DNA from: Rhineura floridana
Taxonomy: Eukaryota; Chordata; Lepidosauria; Squamata; Rhineuridae
Assembly: GCF_030035675.1 (NCBI RefSeq)
Contig: NC_084482.1
Coordinates: 180,758,373-180,822,372, forward strand
DNA length: 64,000 nucleotides
Direction of reading: 5' to 3'
In this document: one piece after another, positions 1 through 10,146 of the stretch
How positions within the stretch are numbered: position 1 is the first letter of the stretch
How the letters are laid out: each line of letters begins with the position of its first letter
Notes under the pieces: model-generated
Database searches by the model: none
What the model saw: only the letters and a program-made list of their open reading frames with translations
Told to the model about the DNA's origin: nothing
Program-made: the position numbers and the translations under genes

Positions 1-2143
1 AGTGCTATTAAATTAAACATACATGTAACTGGCCAATTGCCAAGAAAATCCAACACGGTCACATTTGACTTCAAAAGAGGAAACTTCACAAAAATGAGGG
101 GATTGGTAAAAAGAAAGCTGAAAAACAAAGTCCAGAGGGTCACATCACTCGAAAATGCTTGGAAGTTGTTTAAAAACACTATATTAGAAGCTCAACTGGA
201 GTGCATACCGCAGACCAGAAAAGGTACCGCCAGGGCCAAGAAGATGCCAGCATGGTTAACGAGCAAAGTCAAGGAAGCTCTTAGAGGCAAAAAGTCTTCC
301 TTCAAAAAATGGAAGTCTTGTCCAAATGAAGAAAATAAAAAAGAACACAAACTCTGGCAAAAGAAATGCAAGAAGACAATAAGGGATGCTAAAAAAGAAT
401 TTGAGGAGCACTTTGCTAAGAACATAAAAACCAACAACAAAAAATTCTATAAATACATTCAAAGCAGGAGACCATCTAGGGAGACAATTGGACCCTTGGA
501 TGATAAGGGAGTCAAAGGTGTACTAAAGAACGATAAGGAGATTGCAGAGAAGCTAAATGAATTCTTTGCATCTGTCTTCACAGTGGAAGACATAGGGCAG
601 ATCCCTGAACCTGAACTAACATTTGCAGGAAGGGATTCTGAGGAACTGAGACAAATAGTGGTAACGAGAGAGGAAGTTCTAAGCTTAATGGACAATATAA
701 AAACTGACAAATCACCGGGCCCGGATGGCATCCACCCAAGAGTTCTCAAAGAACTCAAATGTGAAATTTCTGATCTGCTAACTAAAATATGTAACTTGTC
801 CCTTGGGTCAAGTAACACCAATCTTCAAAAAGGGATCCAGAGGGGATCCCGGAAATTACAGGCCAGTTAGCTTAACTTCTGTCCCTGGAAAACTGGTAGA
901 AAGTATTATGAAAGCTAGATTAACTAAGCACATAGAAGAACAAGCCTTGCTGAAGCAGAGCCAGCATGGCTTCTGCAAGGGAAAGTCCTGTCTCAGTAAC
1001 CTATTAGAATTCTTTGAGAGTGTCAACAAGCATATAGATAGAGGTGATCCAGTGGACATAGTGTACTTAGACTTTCAAAAAGCGTTTGACAAGGTACCTC
1101 ACCAAAGGCTTCTGAGGAAGCTTAGCAGTCATGGAATAAGAGGAGAGGTCCTCTTGTGGATAAGAAATTGGTTAAGAAGCAGAAAGCAGAGAGTAGGAAT
1201 AAACGGACAGTTCTCCCAATGGAGGGCTGTAGAAAGTGGAGTCCCTCAAGGATCGGTATTGGGACCTGTACTTTTCAACTTGTTCATTAATGACCTAGAA
1301 TTAGGAGTGAGCAGTGAAGTGGCCAAGTTTGCTGATGACACTAAATTGTTCAGGGTTGTTAAAACAAAAAGGGATTGCGAAGAGCTCCAAAAAGACCTCT
1401 CCAAACTGAGTGAATGGGCAGAAAAATGGCAAATGCAATTCAATATAAACAAGTGTAAAATTATGCATATTGGAGCAAAAAATCTTAATTTCACATATAC
1501 GCTCATGGGGTCTGAACTGGCAGTGACCGACCAGGAGAGAGACCTCGGGGTTGTAGTGGACAGCACGATGAAAATGTCGACCCAGTGTGCGGCAGCTGTA
1601 AAAAAGGCAAATTCCATGCTAGCAATAATTAGGAAAGGTATTGAAAATAAAACAGCCGATATCATAATGCCATTGTATAAATCTATGGTGCGGCCACACT
1701 TGGAATACTGTGTACAGTTCTGGTCGCCTCATCTCAAAAAGGATATTATGGAGTTGGAAAAGGTTCAGAAGAGGGCAACCAGAATGATCAAGGGGATGGA
1801 GCGACTCCCTTACGAGGAAAGGTTGCAGCATTTGGGGCTTTTTAGTTTAGAGAAAAGGCGGGTCAGAGGAGACATGATAGAAGTGTATAAAATTATGCAT
1901 GGCATTGAGAAAGTGGATAGAGAAAAGTTCTTCTCCCTCTCTCATAATACTAGAACTCGTGGACATTCAAAGAAGCTGAATGTTGGAAGATTCAGGACAG
2001 ACAAAAGGAAGTACTTCTTTACTCAGCGCATAGTTAAACTATGGAATTTGCTCCCACAAGATGCAGTAATGGCCACCAGCTTGGACGGCTTTAAAAGAAG
2101 ATTAGACAAATTCATGGAGGACAGGGCTATCAATGGCTACTAG
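1..2143 (+). pseudogene. CR1 ORF2 reverse transcriptase, frameshifted
   Basis: The frame is open from base 1 to 870 and then continues in another frame from about 803 to a TAG at 2143. Motif A (YLDFQKAFDKVPH), motif B (SGVPQGSVLGPVLF) and the catalytic FADD at 1328-1339 are intact, followed by the CR1 C-terminal region ending near DRAINGY. Aligning with the copy at 48.7 kb shows why the frame breaks: copy 1 lacks 32 bp just after about 808, within the stretch that reads VPEDWKVANV in copy 2. The protein therefore cannot be made whole from this copy. The endonuclease domain lies left of the window. This is a LINE relic, not a host gene. Confidence 0.93.
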
Positions 2144-2349
2144 CCATGATGGCTGTGCTCTGCCACCCTAGTCAGAGGCAGCATGCTTCTGAAAACCAGT
2201 TGCTGAAAGCCTCAGGAGGGGAGAGTGTTCTTGCACTCGGGTCCTGCTTGCGGGCTTTCCCCAGGCACCTGGTTGGCCACTGTGAGAACAGGATGCTGGA
2301 CTAGATGGGCCACTGGCCTGATCCAGCAGGCTCTTCTTATGTTCTTATG
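1..2349 (+). mobile_element. CR1 LINE, young copy 1 (5' end outside window)
   Basis: Non-LTR retrotransposon of the CR1 clade. The window opens inside the region between endonuclease and reverse transcriptase, so the 5' part is cut by the window edge. The reverse transcriptase is followed by a short 3' UTR that ends in the direct octamer pair TTCTTATG TTCTTATG at about 2334-2349, the usual kind of CR1 3' end, with no poly(A). It abuts a palindromic MITE at 2350 and may have inserted into it. A second copy at 48690-50823 differs by only about one or two bases per hundred by eye, so this subfamily moved recently. No target-site duplication can be checked because the 5' end is missing. Confidence 0.96.
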
Positions 2350-2581
2350 GCTTTCCCCAAAGAATCCTGGGAAGTTTAGTTTGTGAAGGTGCTGAGAGGG
2401 GACTCTTATTCCCCTGACAGAGTTCCAGTGGCCAGAGTGGTTTAACATTCAGCCGCTCTGATTGAAGCTCTGTGAGGAGAATAGGAACTCTGAGCACCCT
2501 TAACTAACTACACTTCCGAGGATTCTTTGGGAGAAGCCATGACTGTCTAAAGTGGAATAAAGTTCAGCTGTGGATGTGGCC
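2350..2581 (+). mobile_element. Palindromic MITE, GGCCACATC-ended family, truncated copy
   Basis: Both arms of the palindrome are visible: AAGAATCCTGGGAAGTTTAG near the left and the complement-like ACTACACTTCCGAGGATTCTT near the right, ending in GGATGTGGCC. The left terminus is missing where the CR1 ends at 2349. The same family occurs at 18173-18481 (complete), 44920-46063 (complete but interrupted), and as partial copies near 21909, 26468, 33204 and 51442. It is part of sister repeat copy A. Confidence 0.75.
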
Positions 2582-2719
2582 AGTGACAGCTTTGGGTGGG
2601 AGGCTACATGTGCCTGCTGCAGAATAAAAAGGTGGGGAAAACAGTGAAAAACAATGATACTGTTCCCAGTGTTTTCCTATTGGAAAGGAAAGGGGCTTCC
2701 CCTCTGCCCAGTGCCCAGC
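2582..2719 (+). repeat. Sister repeat copy A, segment 1
   Basis: This stretch matches the reverse complement of 44650-44735 plus 44868-44919. It is uninterrupted here at the point where copy B carries a hAT MITE (the sequence AATAAAAAGGTGG near 2624-2636), so it is a natural empty site. Family unknown. Confidence 0.7.
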
Positions 2720-2836
2720 CAGAGCTTGGAAAAATTACTTTTTTTGAACTACAACTCCCATCAGCCCAATCCAGCAGTCATGCTGGCTGGGGCTGATGGG
2801 AGTTGTAGTTCAAAAAAGTAACTTTTCCAAGCTCTG
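2720..2836. mobile_element. hAT-like palindromic MITE (CAGAGCTTGGAA family)
   Basis: A 117-bp near-perfect palindrome starts CAGAGCTTGGAAAA and ends TTTTCCAAGCTCTG, with the core AACTACAACTCCCATCAG. The flanks GTGCCCAGC and GTGCTCACC look like a decayed 8-9 bp target duplication. Sister copies at 28349, 41181 and 44744 have perfect 8-bp duplications, which supports the hAT assignment. It has no coding capacity. Confidence 0.85.
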
Positions 2837-2844
2837 GTGCTCAC

Positions 2845-3440
2845 CCACCCACCCAATCTCCTCCTCTCCCCTTTCCTCCCTCTCCCTCCACTTCCTGCCC
2901 TCATCCTCCCCTCCCTCCCTCTTCCCCCCTTTCTGCCCCTCCCCCAGATCAGTTTCACCTATCCTAAGCACGCAAGTGATCAGACCAGCCTTTCCCCTCC
3001 TTCCTCTCTCCACTTCCTTCCTCTTCCTTTCTTCTTCCCATCCCCTCTTCCTTCTTCCTCTTCCTCTGCCCACTTCAGCTATCCCTCCCTCCCTTCCTGC
3101 CTCTTCTCCTCCTCTCCCCCATGGTCAGTTTTACCTATCCTAAGCATGATTGCCAGGGAGTTAATCCCACTGAACTCAATAAGCATGCAAATGATCAAAC
3201 CTTCCCCCTCCCCCTCCTGCCTGCTCCCATCCCCCTCCTTCCCTCTGCCCTCCCTCCCCTCCCTCCTCCTTCTCCCCTACCCCTGCCCTTCCTCCTCCTC
3301 CCCTCCCCATGCCCCTGTGGTCAGTTTTACCTATTGAAAGCATGATTGCAGGGGAGTAAATCCCACTGAACTCAATAAGCATGCAAATGATCAATCCATT
3401 CTCAGCACACTTGCACAGAATCCCATGTCTTACACAGAGA
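2845..3440 (+). repeat. Pyrimidine-rich tandem repeat, about 175-195 bp unit, three partial units
   Basis: Units begin at about 2947, 3122 and 3317 with GGTCAGTTTTACCTAT-type sequence. The second and third continue into a shared AATCCCACTGAACTCAATAA segment. C/T-rich tracts separate them. The long ORFs on both strands here come only from the biased composition. Confidence 0.75.
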
Positions 3441-3441
3441 A

Positions 3442-3760
3442 ATTCACTACTAGGCAAAAAAAACCTTGCATGCGTTAACAGTTGAATCTGAAACTGCAGT
3501 TTGATATAAAATCAGACTGATTACAATATGTTGCTACTTAAGCAATGACTCTAGCTTGGAAAAAACAAACTTGGCCTGCCCAAGATGAATATTTTCACCC
3601 TGCTTTGTTTAAACCACTCCACTTAAGAAAAGTTGTTGTTGTTGTTATGTGTCTTCAAGTCGATTACAACTTACGGCGACCTCATGAATCAGTGACCTCC
3701 AATTAAGGAAGGTGGGCATGGTCAATTAAAAACATAGAGCACATCTAGAATTTTGCTAGA
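3442..3760 (+). repeat. Sister repeat copy A, segment 2 (same strand as copy B)
   Basis: Bases from about 3475 match 44455-44650 in the same orientation, although the flanking segments of copy A match copy B in reverse. The segment is preceded by ATTCACTACTAGGC at 3442, whose inverted partner GCCTATTAGTGAAT lies near 5980. A minus-strand BovB 3' end is inserted at 3631. Confidence 0.65.
3631..3702 (-). mobile_element. BovB 3' end fragment
   Basis: It is the reverse complement of the BovB terminus seen at 5755-5845, including the (GTT)n that mirrors the AACAACAAC tail. It is flanked by TTAAGAAA (3623-3630) and TTAAGGAA (3703-3710), and copy B at 44.6 kb has the uninterrupted site. Confidence 0.85.
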
Positions 3761-3829
3761 ATATTTATTTATTTTATTTATTTATTGTTTGATTTATATC
3801 CCGCTCTTCCTCCCGGCAGGAGCCCAGGT
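3760..3829 (-). mobile_element. L2-type LINE 3' tail
   Basis: An ATTT-rich run leads into TATATCCCGCTCTTCCTCC and GGCAGGAGCCCAGG. This is the reverse complement of the 3' end seen intact at about 41780-41836. Confidence 0.7.
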
Positions 3830-4287
3830 GAAATATATTTCACCTCCCACTGTTTTATCTTATGCAAACTGGGACACTCTTCATGTTTATTGGAAACCAT
3901 TCTGCAGAATAGTCAGTGCCATTATTCCACAATTGTTTTTGGAGTTTTTTTAGTGTTGCAAACTGTTGCTGTACTTCACATATTCACAGAAACAGAAACA
4001 AAAGAAAATGATTGACTATAGGAAACTTCTAAAATTGCAAAGTAAATCAAACATATTTAAAGTGACTATCTGAACAATATAAACTGTCTTAATATGGTTG
4101 CTTCCTCCTTGCTAAAACAAGATCAGCACAGCATATGTTTGTGTTATTTGAGCTGATTGCAGGTGCCACCACTAACCATATGCTCAGAGGCATATGTTAC
4201 CAAATTCTTCCAAGCTACACAGGAAGTGGATTGGACTGTGAAAGACCAACCCAAATTGTGTTTTATAAATTTTATAAATTTTTATGT
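3830..4287 (+). repeat. Sister repeat copy A, segment 3
   Basis: From about 4150 (CCACCACTAACCATATG) the sequence matches the reverse complement of copy B near 44240 downwards. The 3830-4150 part has no clear match in copy B and no recognised content. Confidence 0.5.
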
Positions 4288-4426
4288 GGTGAGGAGGTTA
4301 GACTCCTAGAAGGGCACCCAAGGCGGAATGGTCAAAGCTGTGATACCAGACTAAGATGCATCCAAACTCAGAGGAAGGCAATGGCAAACCACTTCTTACC
4401 TCTTACCACGAAAACCCTATGAAGAG
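4288..4426 (+). mobile_element. Possible SINE piece abutting BovB
   Basis: It contains GAGGAAGGCAATGGCAAACC followed by GAAAACCCTATGAAG, the type of body sequence found in BovB-mobilised squamate SINEs. No A or B box is seen, so the head is missing or lost. It lies directly against the BovB coding remnant. Confidence 0.4.
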
Positions 4427-5837
4427 AATAACAAATCACCAGGAATAGATAGCATACCAATAGAGTTGCTACAGGCAACTGAGACTGAATCTGTCCAAAT
4501 TTTGACAAAAATTGTCAACAAATATGGAAAACGAAACAATGGCCCACAGACTGGAAGCATTCAATATACATCCCAATTCAAAAGAAAGGGGATCCCAGGG
4601 AATGCAGCAATTATCGAAGTATTGCCTTAATATTCCATGCAAGTAGAGTAATGCTCAAGATTCTACAACAAAGGCTCTTACCATATATGGAGTGAGAATT
4701 GCCAGATGTCCAAGCTGGATTTAGAAAGGGAAGAGGTACCAGAGATCATATCACAAACATACGTTGGATAATGGAACGGAGCAAGGAATTTCAGAAGAAA
4801 ATCATCCTGCGCTTTATAGACTACAGCAAAGCGTTTGACTGCATAGATGATGAAAAACTATGGAATGCTGTAAAAGAAATGAGGGTGCCACAGCATCTGA
4901 TTGCCTGATGAGCAACCTATACTCTGGACAAGAGGCTACTGTAAGGACAAAATATGGAGAAACCGATTGGTTCCCAGTCGGAAAGGGTGTGAGACAGAGG
5001 AAACTGGGATTGGACCAAGATGAAGGAGATGTGAAAATTGGAGGGAGAAATATCAGTAACTTAAGATATGCAGATGATACCATACTACTAGCAGAAACCA
5101 GGAATGATTTGAAACAAACGCTGATGAAAGTTAAAGAGAAAGTTAAAGCAGGACTACAGCTCAATGTCAAAAAGACTAAAACAATGACAACAGAAGATTT
5201 ATGTAACTTTAAAGTTGACAACGAGGACATTGAACTTGTCAAGGATTATCAATACCTCGGCACAGTCATTAACCAAAATGGAGACAATAGTCAAGAAATC
5301 AGAAGAAGGCTAGGACTGTGGAGGGCAGCTATGAGAGAACTAGAAAAGCTCCTCAAATGCAAAGATGTATCACTGAACACCAAAGTCAGGATCATTCAGA
5401 CCATGGTATTCCCGATCTCTATGTATGGATGTGAAAGTTGGACAATGAAAAAAGCAAATAAGAGAAAAATCAACTCATTTGAAATGTGGTGTTGAAGGAG
5501 AGGTTTGCGCATACCATGGACTGAGAAAAAGACAAATAATTGGGTGTCAGAACAAATTAAACCAGAACTGTCACTAGAAGCTAAAATGATGAAACTGAGG
5601 TTATCATACTTTGGACACATCATGAGAAGACATGATTCCCTAGAAAAGACAATAATGCTGGGAAGAACAGAAGGGAGTAGAAAAAGAGGAAGGCCAAATA
5701 AGAGATGGATTGTCTCCATAAAGGAAGCCACAGACCTGAACTTACAATATCTGAACAGGGTGGTTCATGACAGATGCTCTTGGAGGTCACTGATTCATAG
5801 GGTTGCCATAAGTCGTAATCGACTTGAAGGCACATAA
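4427..5837 (+). pseudogene. BovB reverse transcriptase, broken
   Basis: Recognisable parts in order: IPIQKKGDPRECSNYR-like fingers, VQAGFRKGRGTRDHITNIRW, motif A in FIDYSKAFDCID, YGETDWFPVGKGVRQ, the catalytic YADD at 5067-5078, VFPISMYGCESWT, and the C-terminal YFGHIMRR...RSLIHRVAISRNRLEGT. The reading is broken by a frameshift near 4520, a TGA at 4693-4695, a frameshift near 4906 and a TGA at 5493-5495, where a Trp is usual in WCWRR. An internal deletion after GVRQ removes motif B (the usual GCILSPYLFNLYAE stretch) and joins directly to a GLDQDEG-type sequence. It is clearly a dead copy. Confidence 0.92.
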
Positions 5838-5850
5838 CAACAACAAAGGG
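4427..5850 (+). mobile_element. BovB (RTE-clade) LINE, 5'-truncated
   Basis: This is the reverse transcriptase and C-terminal part of a BovB element, from the NNKSPGID region to the tail AACAACAACAAA. Copy B of the surrounding repeat continues straight from its TTTGTA to GGGCAGTACAATA with no insertion, which marks this element (with the small piece on its left) as an insertion into copy A. Its 3' terminus is the same sequence found alone at 3631-3702 and 42069-42231. Confidence 0.93.
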
Positions 5851-5996
5851 CAGTACAATATCTCAGAGAGGAGGTCAGGTTTCCTGCATTCACTATAGCT
5901 GCCCAATTTCCTTGCTTTTTAAAGTTTGATAGAGACATCTGTTGGCTATAGGTACTTTCTTAAACCGCAAGGGTTTTTTGCCTATTAGTGAATAAG
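5851..5996 (+). repeat. Sister repeat copy A, segment 4 (right end)
   Basis: It matches the reverse complement of about 43956-44110, up to GCCTATTAGTGAATA. Homology stops at about 5996. Confidence 0.7.
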
Positions 5997-6930
5997 GGAA
6001 TATAATTACTTCATTTATTTTAAAAAGTGGTACACCAGCTGTGCTGTGTTTGGGGTCTTTCTGCTCTTTTTGCTGAGTGGGTCCCAGAACTCCCAAAATC
6101 CTGCCTTGAAGATAACACTGGGTTTAAGTGGAGTATCACTTTTAAAAAAAAATAAATAACATTTAAAATAAATGTGGTCTTATCTGTTTAAGATGGTGTC
6201 CACATAGTTTAGCTGTGAGAAAATCTGCTGTTTGACAGGGGAACACTTGTTATGACAAATCTAGTTTACTTTATAATGCTTTCAGAAAACCACAGAGAAA
6301 TCATGATGGTGGGGACTGAGTTGATCTCCAGCACTGGCACATGCAGCCCTTAACATCAGCATTGGATTCAACAGGGCTCTCTTTGAGGTTGAGTACCAAT
6401 GGAACGATTGAAAAGAGTGTCATATTGCCCTCTAGGATAGCTAGATAAACCAATGACGGAAGCCCCTTTCACACGTAAAGTGGGAACACAGTCTGAAGTC
6501 ATGTAGCTCCTCCTGGCCCCTCCCATGTAGAAGGATAACTTCTGAAATGTTGAGCATTTTCCATTCAAGGAGCACCCCCACACACAATTTAGAACCTCAG
6601 AAGATCACATGGAAAGTTGACAGGAATAGAAGTTATCCCTCAACACTTAAGGGGCTAAGAGACGCCTCACAATATAGTGGGGTCTAAATGTTCAGTCCCA
6701 TGGGCCCCTTGTCTCCATCTTTCCTCTTTGTCCATGAGGAGGCAGGGCTGGCACCAGAGGGTGGCCAGGTCAGGCCCTACTGAGGGCCCCTGAAGGGCGC
6801 CTCCTTGAGGGGGTGTAGCACTCCTATTCTGTGATCTGTGGCAGCGTTGGCTCCTGACCCTGCCACAGATTGCAGAGAGGGAGCTCCAGGCACCCCCTCT
6901 ATAACCATGCAGGCCCACGACACCCACCCG
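5997..6930. other. No gene recognised
   Basis: Mostly A/T-rich up to 6660, then GC-richer to 6930. Short ORFs on both strands show no family features. The segment 6455-6660 (CCCCTTTCACACGTAAAG onward) has the look of a dispersed repeat but has no second copy here. Confidence 0.4.
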
Positions 6931-7105
6931 AACGCTTCACTGTGGGGAATGCTGAACACGCTGTGCATGCATGCCTGCCATCAACCAAGATGGCGGCCGA
7001 GGCTTCCCTAAGGTCCTGATGTCCCTGCCAGCATCTTGGTTGATGGGAGGCATGTGCATGCAGCGCAGCCAGTGTTTACCGCAGCGGGAAAGGTAGCTGG
7101 CACAT
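6930..7105. repeat. Imperfect inverted repeat, possible MITE
   Basis: GCATGCCTGCCATCAACC at about 6969 and its mirror GGTTGATGGGAGGCATGTGC at about 7037 form a stem with a loop of roughly 50 bp, and weaker pairing extends outward (CTGTGCATGCATG against CATGCAGCGCAG). No target duplication was found. Confidence 0.55.
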
Positions 7106-7234
7106 GCAGATTTGTGCTGTGGGCCCGGGATAGGCTAGTGCCCAAGGGTCCAGTTATGCCTGGTGCCGACCCTGTGAGGAGGGTTTCTGTTGTTGGTGTA
7201 TGTAGTTATGCCCCTGGCACAGCTAGCTACAGGA

Positions 7235-8165
7235 GAGGCTGTGTGGGCCCTGGGCCAGTGTCTGGACGCAGTGATGGGATGGATGAAGGAAAATAAGCTG
7301 AATACTGGCAAGATGAACGAACTGTGGGTGAGTGGTTCCCATGTCCTAGAAGTTGGTCAATTGCCTACCCTGGAAAGGGTTGCACTCCCCCTGAAGGAGC
7401 AGGTATGCGCTGTGGGGGTGCTTCTGAATCCAGCTCTGTCACTGGAGGCCCAGTGGCTAGAAGTGCCTTTTATCAGCTGTGCCTAGTAAGGCAACCACAA
7501 CCATTGCTAGACTGGAAGAGCTTGGCCACAGAAGTTCAGGCATCGGTGACTTCAAAACTGGATTACTGCAATGCACTCTATATGGGGCTTCCCTTGCACT
7601 TGACCCAGAAACTGCAGTTAATGCAGAATGCTGCAGCCAGATTGCAGATGGAAGTGAGAACCTGTCAGCATATAATATCTTTACTTAGGGATTTGCACTG
7701 GTTGCCAATTTGTTCGGACCAAGTTCAAGATGTTAACTCCTAGTATATAGAATCCTTAACAACTCAGGACCAATTTACTTGTGGGACCACCTTACCCCAT
7801 ATGTGCCCACCTGAGCACTTCAATCTGCATTACAGGTGCCAGATAATACTCATTCTGCACTTGTAAGAAATCGTTCTTTTAGTGTGTGGTGGCACCTACT
7901 CTTTGGAACTCCCTATCAATTGAAATCAGGCAGGTGCCTTTGCTGTATTCCTTTTGGTGCCTACTTAAAACTTTTTATTTTAGGCAAGCCTCTTCAGAAA
8001 CATAGATGCCACAGGTTGTTTTGTTAGTAGCTGTTTTAATTGTTTTTAAAATGTTGTAATTACTTGTTTTAACTGTTTTATTGATAATGTTTTGGTTTTT
8101 TTGTGAACTGCTTAGAGGTCTTTACATTCAAACGGTACATAATTTTTGTTAAATAAAAAAGTAAC
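7235..8165 (+). mobile_element. L2-clade LINE remnant, 3' part
   Basis: Translation in shifting frames gives the L2 reverse transcriptase C-terminal half: CLDAVMGWMKENKLNTGKMN, then SKLDYCNALYMGLPL, LQLMQNAAARLQ and LHWLPI. A 3' UTR follows and ends near an A-rich AAATAAAAAAG. Several frame breaks and many substitutions make it older than the L2 at 8.4 kb. Confidence 0.88.
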
Positions 8166-8298
8166 AATACTTGGCAATGGAAATGGAGTGAGGACGGGGA
8201 GAGAGGGAAAGAATAATTTGGCAAAGGTCAGTCACTGTATCCCTCATCTATACCAGGGCACCAGCCTTGAAGCCAGGGTGGAAAATGGAATTGCTGTA

Positions 8299-8389
8299 CA
8301 GTAGGGCCCCGCTTATATGGCGGGTTAGGGACCAGGCCCCCGCCGTAAAGTGGAAATTGCCGTAAAGCAGAACCCATTGACTATAATGG
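8299..8389 (+). mobile_element. Tigger/pogo-like DNA transposon, left part
   Basis: It begins TA-CAGTAGGGCCCCGCTTATA with a GGCGGG / CCCGCC arm, resembling Tigger-type (Tc1/mariner, pogo) inverted repeats. It is interrupted at 8390 by an L2 and resumes at 9166. The matching right terminus is not visible, so the right end is truncated. Confidence 0.55.
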
Positions 8390-9165
8390 TCGTAGCTTGG
8401 GAGTTATTTTAGACCATCCCTGTCACTCGAGGCACAAGTAGCCTCGGTGGCACAGAGTGCTTTTTACCAACTTCGGATGGTGGCCCAGCTACGTCCCTAT
8501 CTGGACAGAGAGAACCTCGCTTCAGTTGTTCATGCTCTGGTAACCTCTAAATTAGATTACTGCAATGTGCTCTACGTGGGGCTGCCTTTGAAGACGGTTC
8601 GGAAACTGTAGCTCGTGCAAAATGCAGTGGCCAGATTGATAACAGGGACCCGGCGGTCTGAACATATAACACCGATTCTGGCTCGCTTGCATTGGCTGCC
8701 TATATGTTTCCGGGCCCGGTTCAAAGTGCTGGTGTTAACCTATAAAGCCTTATACGGCTCGGGACCACAATACCTGATGGAACGCCTCTCCCGATATGAA
8801 CCTACCTGTACACTACGCTCAACATCGAAGACCCTCCTCCGGGTGCCTACTCATAGGGAAGCTCGGAGGGTATCAACAAGAAAAAGGGCCCCCGAATTAT
8901 GGAACAATCTTCCTGATGAGGTACGCCTGGCGCCAACATTATTACCTTTTCGGCGCCAGGTTAAAACTCTCCTCTTCTCCCAGGCATTTTAGTATGTGTT
9001 AAAATTGTTTTTTAACTTTTTTAAGAATTTAAAAAAATTTTAAAGTTGTTTTAAATTGTCTATAGATGTGGTTTATTGTATTTGATGTATGACTGTTGGT
9101 GCACCGCCCAGAGAGCTTCGGCTATGGGGCGGTATATAAATTTAATTAAATAAATAAATAAATAA
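8390..9165 (+). mobile_element. L2-clade LINE 3' part, nested
   Basis: Reverse transcriptase C-terminus: KLDYCNVLYVGLPL, LVQNAVARLITGTRRSEHI, LARLHWLPICFRARFKVL, TYKALYGSGPQYL, then PELWNNLPDEVRLAP. The longest open run is 8615-8992. A TAG lies just upstream in the frame (after VRKL). The 3' UTR ends CCGCCCAGAGAGCTTCGGCT, then a GGGGCGGTATATAAAT-type end and an (AAAT)n tail. ATAATGG before and AAATGGG after may be remnants of the target duplication in the Tigger-like host. Confidence 0.92.
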
Positions 9166-9312
9166 ATGGGTTGCGTCGCACAAAAATGACGCAAAGATGC
9201 CACAAAATGCCTCAAAAGCGCAAAATCGGCTTTAAAACAGGGAATTTCCCCTAACTGAAAGCCGCCACATCAGCGGAACGCCGGAAAACGGAATGCCATA
9301 AAGCATAGTTGT
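9166..9312 (+). mobile_element. Tigger/pogo-like DNA transposon, right part
   Basis: This is the continuation of the element at 8299: GGGTTGCGTCGCACAAAAAT onward to GCCATAAAGC. It is rich in CpG and in GCGGAAC / GCCGTAAAG-like words like the left part. Confidence 0.5.
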
Positions 9313-9485
9313 TGCTGCTGTAGCCATCACCTACATAAGTGAGATAGCTGCCCAGAGCTTCACTGCTAGAAAGGAATCTATTTCTGCATTCTCTTCACAG
9401 ACAAGTAGACCTTAAGTCTCATATTGAGAAGAGAGCATACAGGAGTAAAATGGAAGGGGAGGAGGTATCTGCGTGTGTGTTTTTT

Positions 9486-9820
9486 TAAATCCTCATGAAA
9501 ATTCTCCACCATGCTAGTGCAAATTTCTCCAAATAAACACATTTTTGAAGACAGTTTTGATAAAGATACATATTTTTGCAAGCCATTTCTCATCATATCA
9601 TGCCTTTTTGTGTGTTATTTTCATTCATATATTCATTTTTATGCACACTTTCCCCTAATATATGCATTTTTGTAAATATTGTTTAGTTGCCAAACTGCAT
9701 CCCAAAATTCTAATAAATGTGAATTTTGAAGGGTGGCTTTCTCATATTGTTTTGGAAAGTGCGAATTTGATAAATTCTGCTTGAAATGTGAAATGAATCA
9801 AAATTCTGACCCATCCCAAA
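9486..9820 (+). repeat. A/T-rich dispersed repeat, copy 1
   Basis: It shares ordered words (CCTCATGAAAATTCT, GTGCAAATTTCTCC, TTTTGCAAGCC, TATTTTCATT, TTTTTATGCACACTTTCCCC) with copies at 21638, 42640, 55195 (reverse) and 56880. The longest, at 55195-55632, starts GGGATGAGCAAGAATT and its far end reversed starts GGGGATGGAAAGAACT, so the ends may be weak inverted repeats. Class unknown. Confidence 0.7.
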
Positions 9821-10146
9821 TGTGAGCAGGAGGAAGAGTTTTATAATGCAAAGCCCTGAAAAACAACAATTGACAACCAGATACCACATAGATTTCTTCC
9901 CTAGCCCCCCTTTAGCAATAACAAGTGGAGGAGGCCCCTTTCTTCTCAACAGGGATGCACCACCACCATAGGATGCCCTGTTTGTGTTACTATATTGGAT
10001 CACGTCAAATGTTTAGTTTTCAAGATTTAAAGCTTTGGGTTTTTAGTTTGATTTTTAAAAAGGAAGGTTTTAATCAAGCTTAGTCAACTAATTAGAGCAT
10101 TCTCTAGGAACCACAGTTTTCATTTATTGATTAACCAACTAGAGTA

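Noticed and set aside
192-462. Phe/Leu-rich minus-strand ORFs across the CR1 (also 48667-48904)
   Set aside because: Antisense shadows of the Lys-rich CR1 coding sequence, present identically in both copies.
2796-3345. Pro/Ser/Leu-rich and Gly/Arg/Glu-rich ORFs on both strands
   Set aside because: Products of the pyrimidine-rich tandem tract.
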